Shown: in pieces, positions 33,557-44,851 of the stretch
Position numbering within the stretch: position 1 is the stretch's first letter
How the letters are laid out: every line of letters starts with the position of its first letter
Source of the DNA: Calocera cornea HHB12733
Taxonomy: Eukaryota; Basidiomycota; Dacrymycetes; Dacrymycetales; Dacrymycetaceae
DNA: 64,000 nt
Assembly (NCBI GenBank): GCA_001632435.1
Contig: KV423985.1
Coordinates: 1 to 64,000, forward strand
Direction of reading: 5' to 3'
Position numbers and translations under genes: made by a program
Notes under the pieces: generated by a model
Told to the model about the DNA's origin: nothing
What the model saw: only the letters and a program-made list of their open reading frames with translations
Databases searched by the model: none

Positions 33557-35395
33557 TCAAGTCCTGAGTCTCTTGGAGGAGGAGGACACCCCATCCACTG
33601 CGGTGCGCTTGTCAATCCCAATGCTGACATTCAAGTGCTCTCGCAACAAAGCCTCCAGTGCTGCAACTCGATCCTAATGAGTCGATTGTCAGGTTGCTAT
33701 GCACGACTCTTTGCAAAGGTCAACCTACTTTCAGAGCAACCACTTCTCTGTCCCTCCGGCTGTCTCCGTCTTTGCCGCTTGTTTCTTCTGTTGCGATCTC
33801 CTCAAATTGTTCCTCCCTTTCCTCGTCTGGCCCATCAATACTCTGTACGACGTTCTCCATCTGGACAAGATCCTCTTGTGGTTCTTCCTTGATCGTCAAG
33901 AGAGTAAGCTCTTCCAGAGGTTCGATCTTGATGCCGGATGGCTGTTCTTGATCCGTGGGTATATCAAGACCCTTGCACTCTGCAATGACTGTCACTCCGT
34001 CGTCGCTCCGACCGACTTCCGGGGTTGTCTCCCCACCGTGTGAATTGGGGGCTGCTGGGGAGTGGTCGGAGCTGGCTGAAGTCTGCGTCTGGATATTGTC
34101 GGTCTTCTCGGAGACTTCCTGCACTTGTGACTCCTTCTGTCTGTAGCTCTCAACGGTGTTCGAAAGAAGACTGATGTGAAGTGTCTGTGGATAGGGCGGT
34201 ACATAACAGCCCTCTTCGTCATCATCAGCTGTGCCCCATGGTATTCTTCGTGTGCCTGGAACGCGTATGTTGGAGTCGTGTTGGGTGGTCGGCTGACTCA
34301 TGCCACTGTCTCTAGATTGGGCGGAAAGCATCTTGATATCTTTGAAACTGACGTGAGAAAGATAAGGGTTGCTCTTCAGCCTCTCTGTTCACGTGTGAAT
34401 TAGCAAATCTCTGATCGCCACAGCAGCTATTCCACAGTACCAAGTGGCCCATAATGAAAGCAGAAAATAATGGTTTTGCCAGTGGGAAGGAAGATGTTCT
34501 GTAAGTTCCACGGCAGCGGTAGAAACCCTTTGACCCGGGCTCCCGGTCTGCCAGTTACTGAGGTCAGAAAAATTAGATGACAAAGACTTCCACCATGACC
34601 TACATGATTCTATGCCAGTCTACCACAGCCGACCCGCGGGCAACTGGAGGAACGAAGAAATCGGGGCCGTCCTCACGATGGATTCTTGTCGCCGTGTTTT
34701 GAGCAGCTCTGACCTCTTGCACGTTTTGTTTTCTTTGAGCCCCAAAAGCCTCTAGCATCTCCAGCTCTTCTTTCGTGTGCCCGTATAGCTTGAAGCTCGG
34801 CAGGAAGAATGATGTTGGAGTCTTTCCAGGAACGCTCGGTGGGAGACACAAAGAGCCGGTTCGAACAGTAAGTTGTATGGTGCCAATTGAAGAACCCGGC
34901 CAAGCACTCTCATCAAGTTCGTCAACAGCCCTGTCTATGTGGTTTTAGGGAGTTGATAGATGCAGAGAAAGAGCTGGAAGAAACACACCGCTACCCTTGA
35001 CCGTAGCAAGGACCATCTGCCTTTCTTGCACTTCATCGCCAACATCTATGGTCGATATCTGGAAGGTCTTTCCAGTGCCATTCTTGCTGTTGATGCGGAT
35101 CCCATCTATTTTGAGGACACCCCCACAGGCAAAATGTAACATGCTATCGTCCTCAGAATTGGGAGACCAGGGACTGCTTGTGTAGCTCCATTCCACAGAG
35201 ACGGACTATAGATTAGTTTAGCTAGACTCTTGTAAGGTGTGCATTGCCAAAGCTCACCTTTCCTTCCTCGGACAGAATCCAACAGTGAATGATCCGTTCT
35301 TTCTCGTTCTCAGACTTCTCGACCTCGATGCCGAACTCGTCTGCGCGTTTGCCGTCAATGCGCACCAGTGCTTCGAACCCTTCGAATTCAGGCAT
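33557..35395 (-). CDS. DUF7918-like protein, copy 4
   Basis: Exons 35395-35258, 35205-34989, 34934-34604, 34547-34441, 34384-33729 and 33673-33557 encode 521 residues, all joins in frame. The region runs MPEFEGFEALVRIDGK, HCWILSEEGK, SVEWSYTSSPW, GVLKIDGIRINSK, ERQMVLATVKGSG, SSIGTIQLTVRTGS, VVDWHRI and FCFHYGPL. The acidic tail has IKIEPLEE (IKIE at 33921-33932) and IKEEPQE (33882-33893), both matching the SUMO-acceptor pattern hydrophobic-Lys-x-Glu, then a helix VAALEALLREHLN and the basic end SSSSKRLRT. For exon 4 the acceptor ACTGGCAG was chosen because it alone gives the FCFHYGPL frame. Shares a bidirectional promoter with MFS transporter 1. Confidence 0.85.
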
Positions 35396-36086
35396 AGAAG
35401 TCGCAGGAAGTGTAGGCGTTGGGGAGTGATGGGGGACGTGAGAAAGGATAGCACGAGACAACAGTATGCGCGAGCCGTTTGAAGTGGGGACGAAGGAGAG
35501 ATGTCCAGGGAAGGGAGGAAAGAGCGATGAGCCGCGCCAAAAGGATGCAAACGACTTTTTCTTTTGTGGTCAGGTCACGTGCTTTGTGATCACATTCGCG
35601 TTGCCACGCGACGACGGGCCCGTAGCTCTCCGTCCGTGCTTTAACCGACGTATGGAAAGATCAGGAAAGCAGTCGTAAAGCGGTGCGGGACGTCTGCCCT
35701 ACGAGCCTGGGACAGCTTCAAAGTGTTTCTACTCTTTACCTGCCATCACCGGTGCACAGGCAGACATCGGAGATAAGACCGTTACAGCCGACACTCGGCA
35801 CCTCCGCGGCATGACGCATCCCATGCCCTTCCCGTCCCTCCGTGCTCTCCACGCGCACGCGACCCCTCTCCTTGCGTCGCTTCCCCCGCTTCCCCACCGG
35901 GGAGCATGTGCACGAACGATGGAGAAGCATCATCATGGTTCATTGACGGATGGCACGCCGATGTCCCCGCATGGGCGATATAAGACGCGAGGGACGGCGA
36001 AGGAGAGGGGGCCTTCTCACTCTGCGCCGCCTCTCACGCCCGCCGTCTACTCAACTGGCGACGTCGAAAGCTGAACTCCGGACACC
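35396..36086. promoter_or_regulatory. Bidirectional promoter of DUF7918-like copy 4 and MFS transporter 1
   Basis: 691 bases between divergent ATGs. A TATA-like GCGATATAAGACGC lies near 35975-35988, about 100 bases before the transporter ATG. CACGTG-like and GATCACATTCGCGTTG elements sit at 35575-35605. The whole block is duplicated at 32050-32580. Confidence 0.65.
35976..35985 (+). promoter_or_regulatory. TATA-like element of MFS transporter 1
   Basis: GATATAAGAC, about 100 bases upstream of the ATG at 36087. The duplicated block at 32.5 kb has GATACAGGGG in the same place. Confidence 0.45.
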
Positions 36087-38161
36087 ATGGCCACCTCGCA
36101 TATATCAACCGCTGAGGAGCTGAGCAGCGCTCCCAAGCCCGCCCCGACGTACACCGAGAACGCCAACCCGAGCCTGACCGAGAAGGGCGCACTCTCGAAC
36201 GACATCCTGTCCTCCTCGCCCGAGCACCTAGAGCACGTCCACCGGCGCCTCCTGCTCAAGACCGACCTGGCCATCATGCCTCTCACGGCTCTGCTTTACT
36301 GGCTCGCCTCGCTCGACAGAGGTAACCTCGGCAACGCGCGCCTGCAGGGCCTACCCGCCGACATCCTGGGAGGCGACCCGAAGGGCAACCTCTTCGCCCT
36401 CTGCTCCTCGCTCTTCTACATCAGCTACATCCTCTGCCAGGTTCCCGCCAACCTCGTGGTGAAGAGGTTCGACCCAGCAGTTGTTATCGGGTTGAGTGTG
36501 GTACTGTGGGGAGTGGCTAGCGCGAGTCAGGCGGGTGCAAGGAATTTTGGGGGAGAACTGGTGTGTAGGCTGTTCATCGGCGTGTTCGAGGCCGGATTTG
36601 GGCCAGCGATACCGCTGTACTACGTGCGTCCTCTCCCGCTCTACCTTCCCTACCCGATGCTGATGATCAGCAGAGCTACTTCTACACCCGAGCAGAGCAC
36701 GGCAAGCGTACCGCCCTCTTCATTGGTTCTGCAGCCTTGTACGCCCTCCCTCCCCTTCCTATCCCTCCCACTCCCATCCCACTAACACCACCCCAGCGCA
36801 GGCGCATTCGGCGGCCTCATAGCGTACGGCGTGCAGAACCTTCCGTCGCCCCCTATATCCCACTGGCGCATCCTCTTCCTGATCGAAGGCCTGCCCACCA
36901 TCCTCATCGGCCTGCTCACGATCTGGGCGCTCCCCAACCGGCCGGCGGACAGCAGGTTGTACACGGAGGAGGAGCGCGCTGTGGTCCTGCAGAGGCTGGG
37001 GAGGGAGTCAAAGGTCGAGAGTGATAAGACGGTGCGGTGGAAGCAGGTCCGAGGGGCGCTGGGCGACTGGAGGGTTTGGGTGATGGGCATGGTGCGCTCC
37101 TCGCGTCCCTCTTCGACGGGATGTAGCGGCTGATGGGTTGACGCTTGACAGATCTACCAATCGCTCAACCTCGCGCTCGGGTCCATCTCCTCTTTCCTAC
37201 CGACAATGTATGCGCATATCCTTGTTCTCACCCACGGAAATATCTACTAACGCAGACGCAGTATCAACACCCTCACGCCCTCCCCGGCGCGCGCTCAGCT
37301 GCTCACCGTCCCGCCCTATGCAGCGGCCTTCGCTACGATGCTCGTGTGCGCGTTTATCTCGGACCATTTCGCGGTGAGGGGGCCGGTGGTCGTCGTTTTG
37401 CTGCTGGTCTCAGGCTTGTGCGTGTCATCTACCATTGTTGCTGGTTGTGGAGCTGATATGGGGATAGCGGGTTCATGATGTTGTTGATTGATCATACGCA
37501 TTTGTATGTGCATTCAAAGGCAATTTGGGGAGCGGGACGCTGACATGGTATGGGACCAGCTCGGTGCGATACGGAGGCACGTTCCTGGCATGCATGGGCA
37601 CGTACACTGGTGTACCACTCGTACGTTCCTTCCCGACGCAAAACAATGCCGAAGCTGATTCAATATCTGTAGATGATGTCCTGGTGTGCTGCCAAGTGCG
37701 TTCTACATAAGCAATGGCCTTGTGCACCCGCTGACCGCGTCGTAGCTACGGCTCGGAGACTAAGCGCGCCGTCGCGCTCGCCCTCATGATCGGCTTTGGC
37801 CAATGTTTCTCCGTCGTAGCCAGCTTCATCTGGCCTACGACTGACTCGTGCGTTTCCCTCCTACATCTCCTTACCCGGTACATGGCCTGAATATGTGGCC
37901 CAACAGGCCATTCTACCGCAAAGGCTTCATCCTTTGCATGACCTGGTCCTTCTTCGGCGCTGCACTCGCACTGCTCCTCTCCATCCACTTCAGGATGACC
38001 AACCTTGCGCGCGACCGACGCGAGGGCAGACCGGAGAAGGACGTGTCCCCGCAGACTGAGACGTTGGCGGATAAGGTGCGTCTTTCGCTCGCTCGGGATG
38101 CATGTGGAGAGAAGCTGATGGGGGATCGTTGTAGGCGCCGGGGTTTAGGTATATGTGGTGA
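36087..38161 (+). CDS. MFS transporter 1, anion:cation symporter (Dal5/allantoate-permease type)
   Basis: Eleven exons (36087-36623, 36674-36738, 36797-37091, 37152-37207, 37262-37417, 37468-37503, 37560-37620, 37673-37695, 37746-37847, 37907-38075, 38135-38161) make 508 residues with about twelve membrane segments. Family features: cytosolic Glu/His-rich N-terminus, WLASLDRGNLGNARLQGL in helix 1, CQVPANLVVKRF, the conserved loop FYTRAEHGKR between halves of the first bundle, AYGVQ..WRILFLIEGLPT, and SVRYGGTFLACMGTYTGVPL. The closest functional type is the Dal5-like group of carboxylate and vitamin importers at the plasma membrane. It has a paralogue at 45161-46954 with mostly matching introns. 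Confidence 0.9.
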
Positions 38162-38518
38162 ACAATTGGGTCCGAGCGAAGGAATGGCAGGGAGAACGTG
38201 TAGTTAACGACCTTTTGTACGTTACGTGCAATGAATGCTTGTTCAATGAACTACTGTATTCAGATCTCCGAGGGTCAAGTAGGGATCTGGACGCGTCTTC
38301 CGAGAAAATCGGGGTCTGCGGTCTGTGAAGACAGTCATCGGAAACGCAGTTGCGACGGGGCGTGACGCGTTCGGCTGTTCAAAAGCTGCGTATGTGGCAA
38401 ACAGGTTCCTCTTCTCGCATCCCTCTTTCGTCGTTCCTCTTTCCTCTGTCCTCCTCCCTACTCGCTCGCGCGATCGCTCATCCTACAGTACCACGTCCAT
38501 TCCCTTATTCCACGGACC
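38162..38518. other. Intergenic region before DUF7918-like copy 5
   Basis: 357 bases without coding evidence; promoter of copy 5 and 3' end of MFS transporter 1. CT-rich near 38405-38465. Confidence 0.5.
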
Positions 38519-39741
38519 ATGCCGAGCCTGGGAGGTGTCCAAGTGCGGACGTACGTGGATGAGGACCTGTCCGAGGAGTATAGTGTGAGTGTGAATGAGC
38601 AGCACCGAGAGGCGCACTGCTGGATCGTCTCCGAGGCTGGAAAGGTCAGTCTTCCTGCGCCAACTGCCAACCTCCTGGGACGCGCCTCTAACGCGTCTCT
38701 AACGCACCCCAATAGTCCTTCCACCTCGTCTGGCGCGCCTGGTCCGAAGCCACCCTAACCGAGAGCTCCATCGGCCGGCTGACGATCGACGGGCGCATGC
38801 ATAACTGGGCCGTGCAGTCCAAAACCTGGCGATGGCTCAGCACCACGCGCGCTTTGGCGGGCACGGAGGAGAGGAGCTTGGTCTTTGCTGAGGCCGTCGA
38901 AGCCGGTAAGCTGCAACGACGCCTCAAGTACGCAGAGGCCCTGTACTGATCTTGGTGTTTGTAGATCCGTATTACATGGGGGAGTGCGAGCCCGACTATG
39001 TCACGACGGAGATCGGCACCATCATCCTAGAGGTTCAGCTGGGCGAGTGGCTCCCGCAAGGCAACACAACGGAAGCGCAGATTGCGTGGACCACCACCAC
39101 TCCGTGGCGCAAGACTCAAGCTGTTCGCGTGCGGCGTCTCCCACCAAACTCCGGTAAAAGTCGTTGGCACCGAGTAATGTGAGTGGTGCTTGGCATGCTG
39201 CGTTCGCCTTATAATGTGGCGAAGTCCAGGGAAGCATGTCACGCAGCAGATATCAACCGAGCCCGGCACATTCAAGTACACTGCAAATGAGAAGCCGTAT
39301 ATGTTCTATTTTCATTATGGGCCTGAAGGTGGGCAGCTCCCTCACCAGCCCATAGGAATCCTTCCGCTAACATTGAGTTGGCAGCCCTTCTCAGCAGCTG
39401 CGGTATCCAGCTCAAGACACCCTGGTCCTTGAGTCCTGTGATTGGGGCAGAGGCTGAGTGCATTAGGGATGCTGCAGCGCTCGAAAGTAAGCGAATCGGC
39501 ACCTTTTACACGGCAACTCATAATTCATTTCGCAGGGGAGAGGCAGTTGCGAGCATATTGGGAAGGCTGGAATCCAACCATGGCACCCCTTCCGGGAATT
39601 CAAATCATGCAGATCGCTCAAGCCACAGCCCCTTCTTCAAGAAACGCACTGAGGCTCGAATCACTGGAATGGCCGAAAACACAGCATACACACTCAACCG
39701 CTGAGGATTTTCGCGGTCTATGGGCGGGGACGGAGTTTTGA
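38519..39741 (+). CDS. DUF7918-like protein, copy 5 (divergent tail)
   Basis: Exons 38519-38644, 38716-38905, 38965-39178, 39225-39328, 39385-39486 and 39536-39741 give 313 residues. The N-terminal region follows the family: MPSLGGVQVRTYVDEDLSEEYSV, HCWIVSEAGK at the first intron, RLTIDGRMHNW, TEIGTIILEVQLGEW, SRWHRV and MFYFHYGPE. The acidic tail with its SUMO-acceptor-like motifs, helix and basic end is missing. Instead there is a shorter tail with no matching motif, ending in AEDFRGLWAGTEF. It is the first of two plus-strand copies. The acceptor GGCGAAG at 39221-39224 is chosen because it yields PGKHVTQQ in phase with the FHYGPE block. Confidence 0.75.
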
Positions 39742-40158
39742 AGTCATATTCATCACCAGGAACTTGAATTGAGATCCCGAGCGTAGAGAATCATCAGAGG
39801 TCCATAATCAAAGCTTCTTCACAGCCATGTGATCGTCACTTACACAAGGCTTGAATGGCCGTGAGAGCGGACAGAAACTGGTACACCTTAAGAGCACCTT
39901 TCTCACACAAATACAGGACGCAGGGGCTGGTAAAGGTCTCTGAGGTCCAAGGGAAGTCCTCCTATATGAGACGGGCTGACGTTACGTCCGTCATGCAGAC
40001 GCGTAGAGATTTTGCATCCCACGTTCAAGTCTGACTTGCTAATGAGTGACTTCGCCACATGCGGAAGCATTGTGATACCGCTTTCTCTCTTCTTGACGAC
40101 CGCCATTCCCCGCTCAGCAGACAGCGTACTCCCATCCATAATCACTCAAATCAAAAGC
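39742..40158. other. Intergenic region between DUF7918-like copies 5 and 6
   Basis: 417 bases, no coding evidence; promoter of copy 6. Confidence 0.5.
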
Positions 40159-41964
40159 ATGCCTTCCCTCGGGCCGTACGAAGCCTGGGTGCGCATTGGC
40201 GGGATGAAAGCAGAGGAGTGTTGCGTGAGGCTCGATACGAAGATGAATGGTGCCCATTGCTGGATTGCGTCCGAGGAGGGAAAAGTAAGATATCTTCACA
40301 AGGCGATATTGCCTGTTCACTGATCCCATACCGCCGACCTAGTCTGTGGGGGTTGAGTGGAAGCACACAGCCAGAGATTGGAGAACGCCAAGTTCGGACT
40401 TCTCAGGCACTACAAATGGGTGCAAAGGGACATTGTTCATCGATGGAATCTACATGCATTCTCAATTTGGAGCCGACAAGCGCTTCTCAATAAGATCTAC
40501 GGAAGTGAATCCGGTTGGATGGGAAGCTAGCGAGAGGCAGATGGTGTTTGTTCCTGTCAAGGTTGCCGGTAAGTGATGCTTCATTAACTCCTGCCCGTGC
40601 TCACTCAAAGAGGCATGCCTAGACAGCGGGTATAACGGGAAGCTCGAAGACTCGTTGATCGAAGCCTCCATAGGAACCATAAAGCTGGTTGTTACTCCTG
40701 GTCGCTGGACACGTCTCTGGTCACGAAATGCACTCCAGCGAAAGGAACGGTATCGGGAACCGACATACCACCACCCGCCATGGCTGCATACCACAGGCTC
40801 CAACTCAAGGACCAGAGCCGCAAGCTACCCTACCTTTGCGAAACCTGGTCGATCTCGACCACCGCCACTTTCTGTGTCCCCACTCAGTAGTGCCTCGAAA
40901 AAAGGCGGGTGGCATAGGGTCATGTGAGTGATGCTCGGTCTCTTTCAGCGCTCTCCATGCTTAATAGGACCTCCGAGTCTAGACCGGGTCCTGGAACCAT
41001 AAGTCAACCATTTCCGCGTCATGGATCCTTCGAGGCCAGCAACGAGAAACCATTCACGTTCTACTTCCATTATGGCCCCATTGGTCTGTTGCTCACTTTG
41101 AATCCAGAGTTGTGCAGTCTGACAGAGTCTTTGCTAGACTTGCTGGAAGGCGACCCCAAGCGTTTTGGACTAGCTGATTTTGATCAAGCGCCTGAGATGA
41201 CGCTTTCAAGCGAAGTCGCGCTGACACCAGATGAGGAGATGCTTGAAGACTTGGATAGAACTGAAGAAGAGTGGGATGAGTATGAAGAGTGGGTATATGA
41301 CTACGAGTATGAAAGTCTGGAAGACTTTCTGGATGCATACAACGAGGATCGCATATCCAACTGTTGGGGTCGACCATATATCGATTCTCCTGACACGGAA
41401 GACAAGCAGAGCTGCACTGACAAGCGGCCGGATGAAGTCTCCCCTTCTCATTCAAGCTCTGGTATCCCGAACGACCGGCATCATTCAGTAACTCAAGATG
41501 TCCGCAGAGAGGACAGCAATGAGTCTCCTCCAGACATGGAGGTCCAATTTGTTCATGGGAGTCAAGAAACTCATGTCAAGATTGTACCCCTGGACGATAC
41601 GCCGATTCCATCCTTTAAGTTGGAGTTTCACTCAATGGAGAGGGATACGGAAGGAGGTGGCGTTCCAACTCAAAAGGTTTCGCGGGTATCGTCCGCCGAC
41701 CCTCGAGAAACTCCGGATGGAGAAGCAGAGAAGCAGGATCGGACTAAACGACTGGAGCTGCTCGTACTTAAGGTTTGTCGAAGACACTTTGTCTTCAGTC
41801 ACTGTCTAACCCAGAGATGACAGCTACAGCACCGTGTGGTGGAATTGGAATCGCTGCAAGAACAGCAGGGAGACTTAACGCACGCAGGGAATGCAGCTGG
41901 GAAGCGCCCTGCAGAGGAAGATCAGTCGTCTGCCTCCAAGAGACCAAAAGTTGTGTTGGGATGA
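40159..41964 (+). CDS. DUF7918-like protein, copy 6
   Basis: Exons 40159-40284, 40343-40568, 40623-40923, 40968-41083, 41126-41772 and 41824-41964 give 476 residues. Family region: MPSLGPYEAWVRIGGMKAEE, HCWIASEEGK, GVEWKHTARDW, GTLFIDGIYMHSQFG, ERQMVFVPVKVAG, ASIGTIKLVVTPGRW, GWHRVM, FTFYFHYGPI. The tail is very acidic (EEWDEYEEWVYDYEYESLEDF), has WGRPYID and FKLE (about 41613-41624), and closes with a helix and a two-part basic signal, KRPAEEDQSSASKRPK, much like a nucleoplasmin-type nuclear signal. The 42-nt intron 41084-41125 is frame-neutral and short; it is removed here because copies 1 and 4 have an intron at that place, but it may be retained. Confidence 0.8.
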
Positions 41965-42205
41965 GGATGACGATCTGGCACAGCGTCAAGCAAATGACGA
42001 TATGATACGCCTCTTGCATGCCTCATCCGTGATATGACTACACATAGTGGTGCCCTGTTTCTCAGGACACGCCTTCTGATTTCAGTTCCTCAATGTATGC
42101 CTACGCGCTGTTCTGTGCTTCGACAATGGAATTGTGTGTTATCATCTACTTCGTCCGAAAGGTAGATCATGAGCTACTGGCTTCAGCCATGCTCCCAATC
42201 CCTCA

Positions 42206-42922
42206 TCATTGATGCTCTGGATGATAGTCCTTCCCGACAACTGCGCTTCCGCCCATGTCGAGTACAGTGTCCCTTCTGGTCGCCCTGAACATACAATCGA
42301 TCCCCCCCTCCCCATATCTGTGCTTGATGTTCCTCGCCTCCAATTTATTTTCCAGGCTCTTCTTGCTCTTGAGCAGCACAGCGATGACGACTAACACGGG
42401 CAGCCCAGTGGCGTCCTCCAGTCCCTCGGGGAAGACAATGAGCTTGACGTTCTTGTCCGGATCGCGGATGCCGGCGAGCATAGTTGTGGTCTTGTGAAAG
42501 CGGATGTCGAGGGCAGGGCCAGCTTTGTACACCTCGAACGAGTGCTCAAAGTACTTGAGCTCAAATAGCGCCCCATGACAATTGTTGTGCCACATGAATT
42601 TCTATGAGCGCAGGTCAGCTCTCCGTACCGGTACGTGCGTTTAGGGGTGGGTTGGGTGCCCAAGTGAGGAGCGCACCTTGAGCGGGACCGGCTTGTCACC
42701 AAACTCTGTGTTCAACTGCGGCTCCGTCGCTTTGTCACGGGCCCAGATGAGGTCACAGATACTCCGGTCCTCCTCGCCCTTGATGGAGGTGATGCTTGCG
42801 TCCGCCGAAGTCTTGAGGCGACATACCCGGATAGAGGAGTGAGCCTAGATGGCAGTGCTGTTGAGCACGTCCTGGAGGCGAAGATGAACTGCAGCGGACC
42901 GTGGTATCCAGGTGGGGGAATG
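42206..42922 (-). pseudogene. DUF6593-like gene, probably broken
   Basis: Read on minus: a start-like piece GYHGPLQFIFASR (about 42868-42906), then in the next frame DVLNSTAI followed by TAG (42847-42845) and, in the same frame, AHSSIRVCRLKTSADASITSIKG, then DLIWARDK to PVPLK (exon end 42677), an intron, and KFMWHNNCHG (from 42601) to EVYKAGPALDIRFHKTT, FPEGLEDATGLPVLVVIAVLLKSKKS and a stop at 42206. The order resembles DUF6593 as in the gene at 19.6 kb: early LNST strand, late hydrophobic helix. One frame slip and one in-frame TAG sit in the N-terminal part, so a full protein cannot be made unless a very small intron removes both. Confidence 0.5.
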
Positions 42923-43543
42923 ATGGAGTGGAGAAGGTCTAAGGAGGCGCGTCGTTGAGCGGAACATGCTCATGCTGCTCGTGCTGAGGCTCGAGATGCG
43001 CACCTCATGATCTGCAACAGGTGCGACGCGGGAGCTCTGCCTGTTGTCGTGGTACTCTGGTGGTGCTTTGCAGTCATTGAGATCAGGATTCAGATCTGGC
43101 GCCTCGTGTTGCGTCTAGAGCGGCCGTGCAAAGCGTGGTATAAATAGTAAATGTGAGCGTGATACGAAAGGACCACCAGCCGCTTCCATCCACCGCGGCA
43201 AGACTGTCGGACAAGACCGAACCGCATATTTTCCTCCAGGGACAGCTCGGACCATCGAGTTTGGCTCACGTTCCTCATTTGATGGGCCAGACAACGAGTG
43301 ACAGACGATACGACACGGAGCGCAGCTGCGCCACCTTGAGCCAGGGCTTATGGGATGGGTGCCACCGCATGTCCCGGAAGTGCGGAAACGGACGGGTGTA
43401 CAGACAGTGCCGAATCCCGGCCCGCATACCAACTTCGACGTCTGAGGTAGAAATTGCGGCTGGACAACGTCCAGATGATTATAGATTCCGTTGTCTCAAC
43501 AAGCAATGCACAATGCTCGTTATGGGTCGTATACGGCATAGGC
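42923..43543. other. Intergenic region, broken DUF6593-like gene to KAE1
   Basis: About 620 bases with no supported gene; open frames on both strands have chance composition. It holds the 3' flank of KAE1. Confidence 0.45.
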
Positions 43544-44851
43544 CTATCGTCTCCAGTTGACATGGACTTCGTCTGTCCTGAATCTAGAACGCATTCAGAC
43601 ATGTGCGGCTTGTCATTCGCAAACGATCTCACCTCTGCGTACAAGTACATTCCGCCAAATCTGCGCTCTCGCCCATACGATATGCGAGGATTCCTGCCTG
43701 GGCGATCATGATGCCGTTATCGATACAGAACCTGTGACTTGAGGTCAGACGGCCACCTCAGTTTGGAAAGGCCTCGCATAGCGCACCTTTCATCAGTCGC
43801 GAACACCTTCCCGCCTCGCTCCTCAGCCATCCTGCCCATCATCTGCTGCAGGCGCTCGTTGCTCCCCACTCCACCCACAATCAGCACTTCCCTGCTCCCA
43901 ACATGCGCCATCGCCCGTTCTGTGATCTCTACCAGCATCGAGTACACCGTCTCCTGTAGTGAGAAGCACAGGTCTTGCGGGGTGATGACGTCCAGCAACG
44001 GTTCGTTGATCTCCTCGTCGGTCGGGTGTGGACGGAACCGCGTGTCTTGCGTGTACACTTCAGCGTTGGTGAGGATCCCACTTAAGCTGACATCCATCCC
44101 CTTCGTCGCGTAAGGCAGTGGTAATAGTCGTTTGCCGCGCTTCGCCTCTTGCTCGATGTTGTATCCTGGTGCAGGGTCGTTCGACAGACCGATGACGCGT
44201 GCGAAGCGGTCGAGCATGTTCCCGACGGCGATGTCGAGCGTCTCGCCGAATATGCGGTATCGCTGGCGAGAGTATGCGATCACTTGCGTGTTACCGCCGG
44301 ATACGTAGAGCACGATCGGGTTGGTTGCGCCGGTAATGAGGCGACCCATCTCGATGTCTGGTCGAGTCACGGTCAGAGGTGTGGAGACGAGGACGGCAAG
44401 ACTGTAACATACGTCCAACACAGTGGTTGACAGGAATAAGCGGCTTGTTATAGAGTAGGGATAGTGTTCGTGCTACGAGAGCAGTCGTTTGTAGCGGAGC
44501 TCCCATGCCAGGACCTGTGCATATTCATTAAGGGGGAAGCGGGGAGTCTGGTGCGGGCGTACCTTTCGTATAACAAATACAGTCCACCTCTTGCATAGTC
44601 ACCCCTGTCTCCTTCAAAGCCTTGTTGACCACATCTATCACCCATTGCCGATGATGCTGCGCCGTATCTCTCGGCAAGAAGCCCTCCCCAGGCGGTGTGA
44701 TGTACGTGTGTCGAACATTTGACAGGACCTTCGGCGGCGCATCGGGGTAGTGCGCCATGATCCCTGCGCCGAGCTTGTTGGCGCTGCCCTCCAGCCCGAG
44801 GGCCAGAACGCGTCGGGTGGGCGGTTTCAGAGGTGAGGGGCGTGGCGTCAT
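43544..44851 (-). CDS. KAE1: tRNA N6-adenosine threonylcarbamoyltransferase (KEOPS subunit Kae1)
   Basis: Exons 44851-44563, 44514-44413, 44357-43787, 43731-43633 and 43577-43544 give 364 residues, the normal Kae1/OSGEP length. Hallmarks: [16 protein letters not shown] at the ATP-binding start, [15 protein letters not shown], the metal-binding histidine pair H127-xxx-H131 in [30 protein letters not shown], and [13 protein letters not shown]. The KEOPS complex transfers threonylcarbamoyl to A37 of ANN-decoding tRNAs (t6A). The last exon is only 34 bases; the join [13 protein letters not shown] matches the family C-terminus. The ATG at 44851 is preferred; the frame extends upstream without a supported start. 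Same strand as MFS transporter 2, 309 bases apart. Confidence 0.95.
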
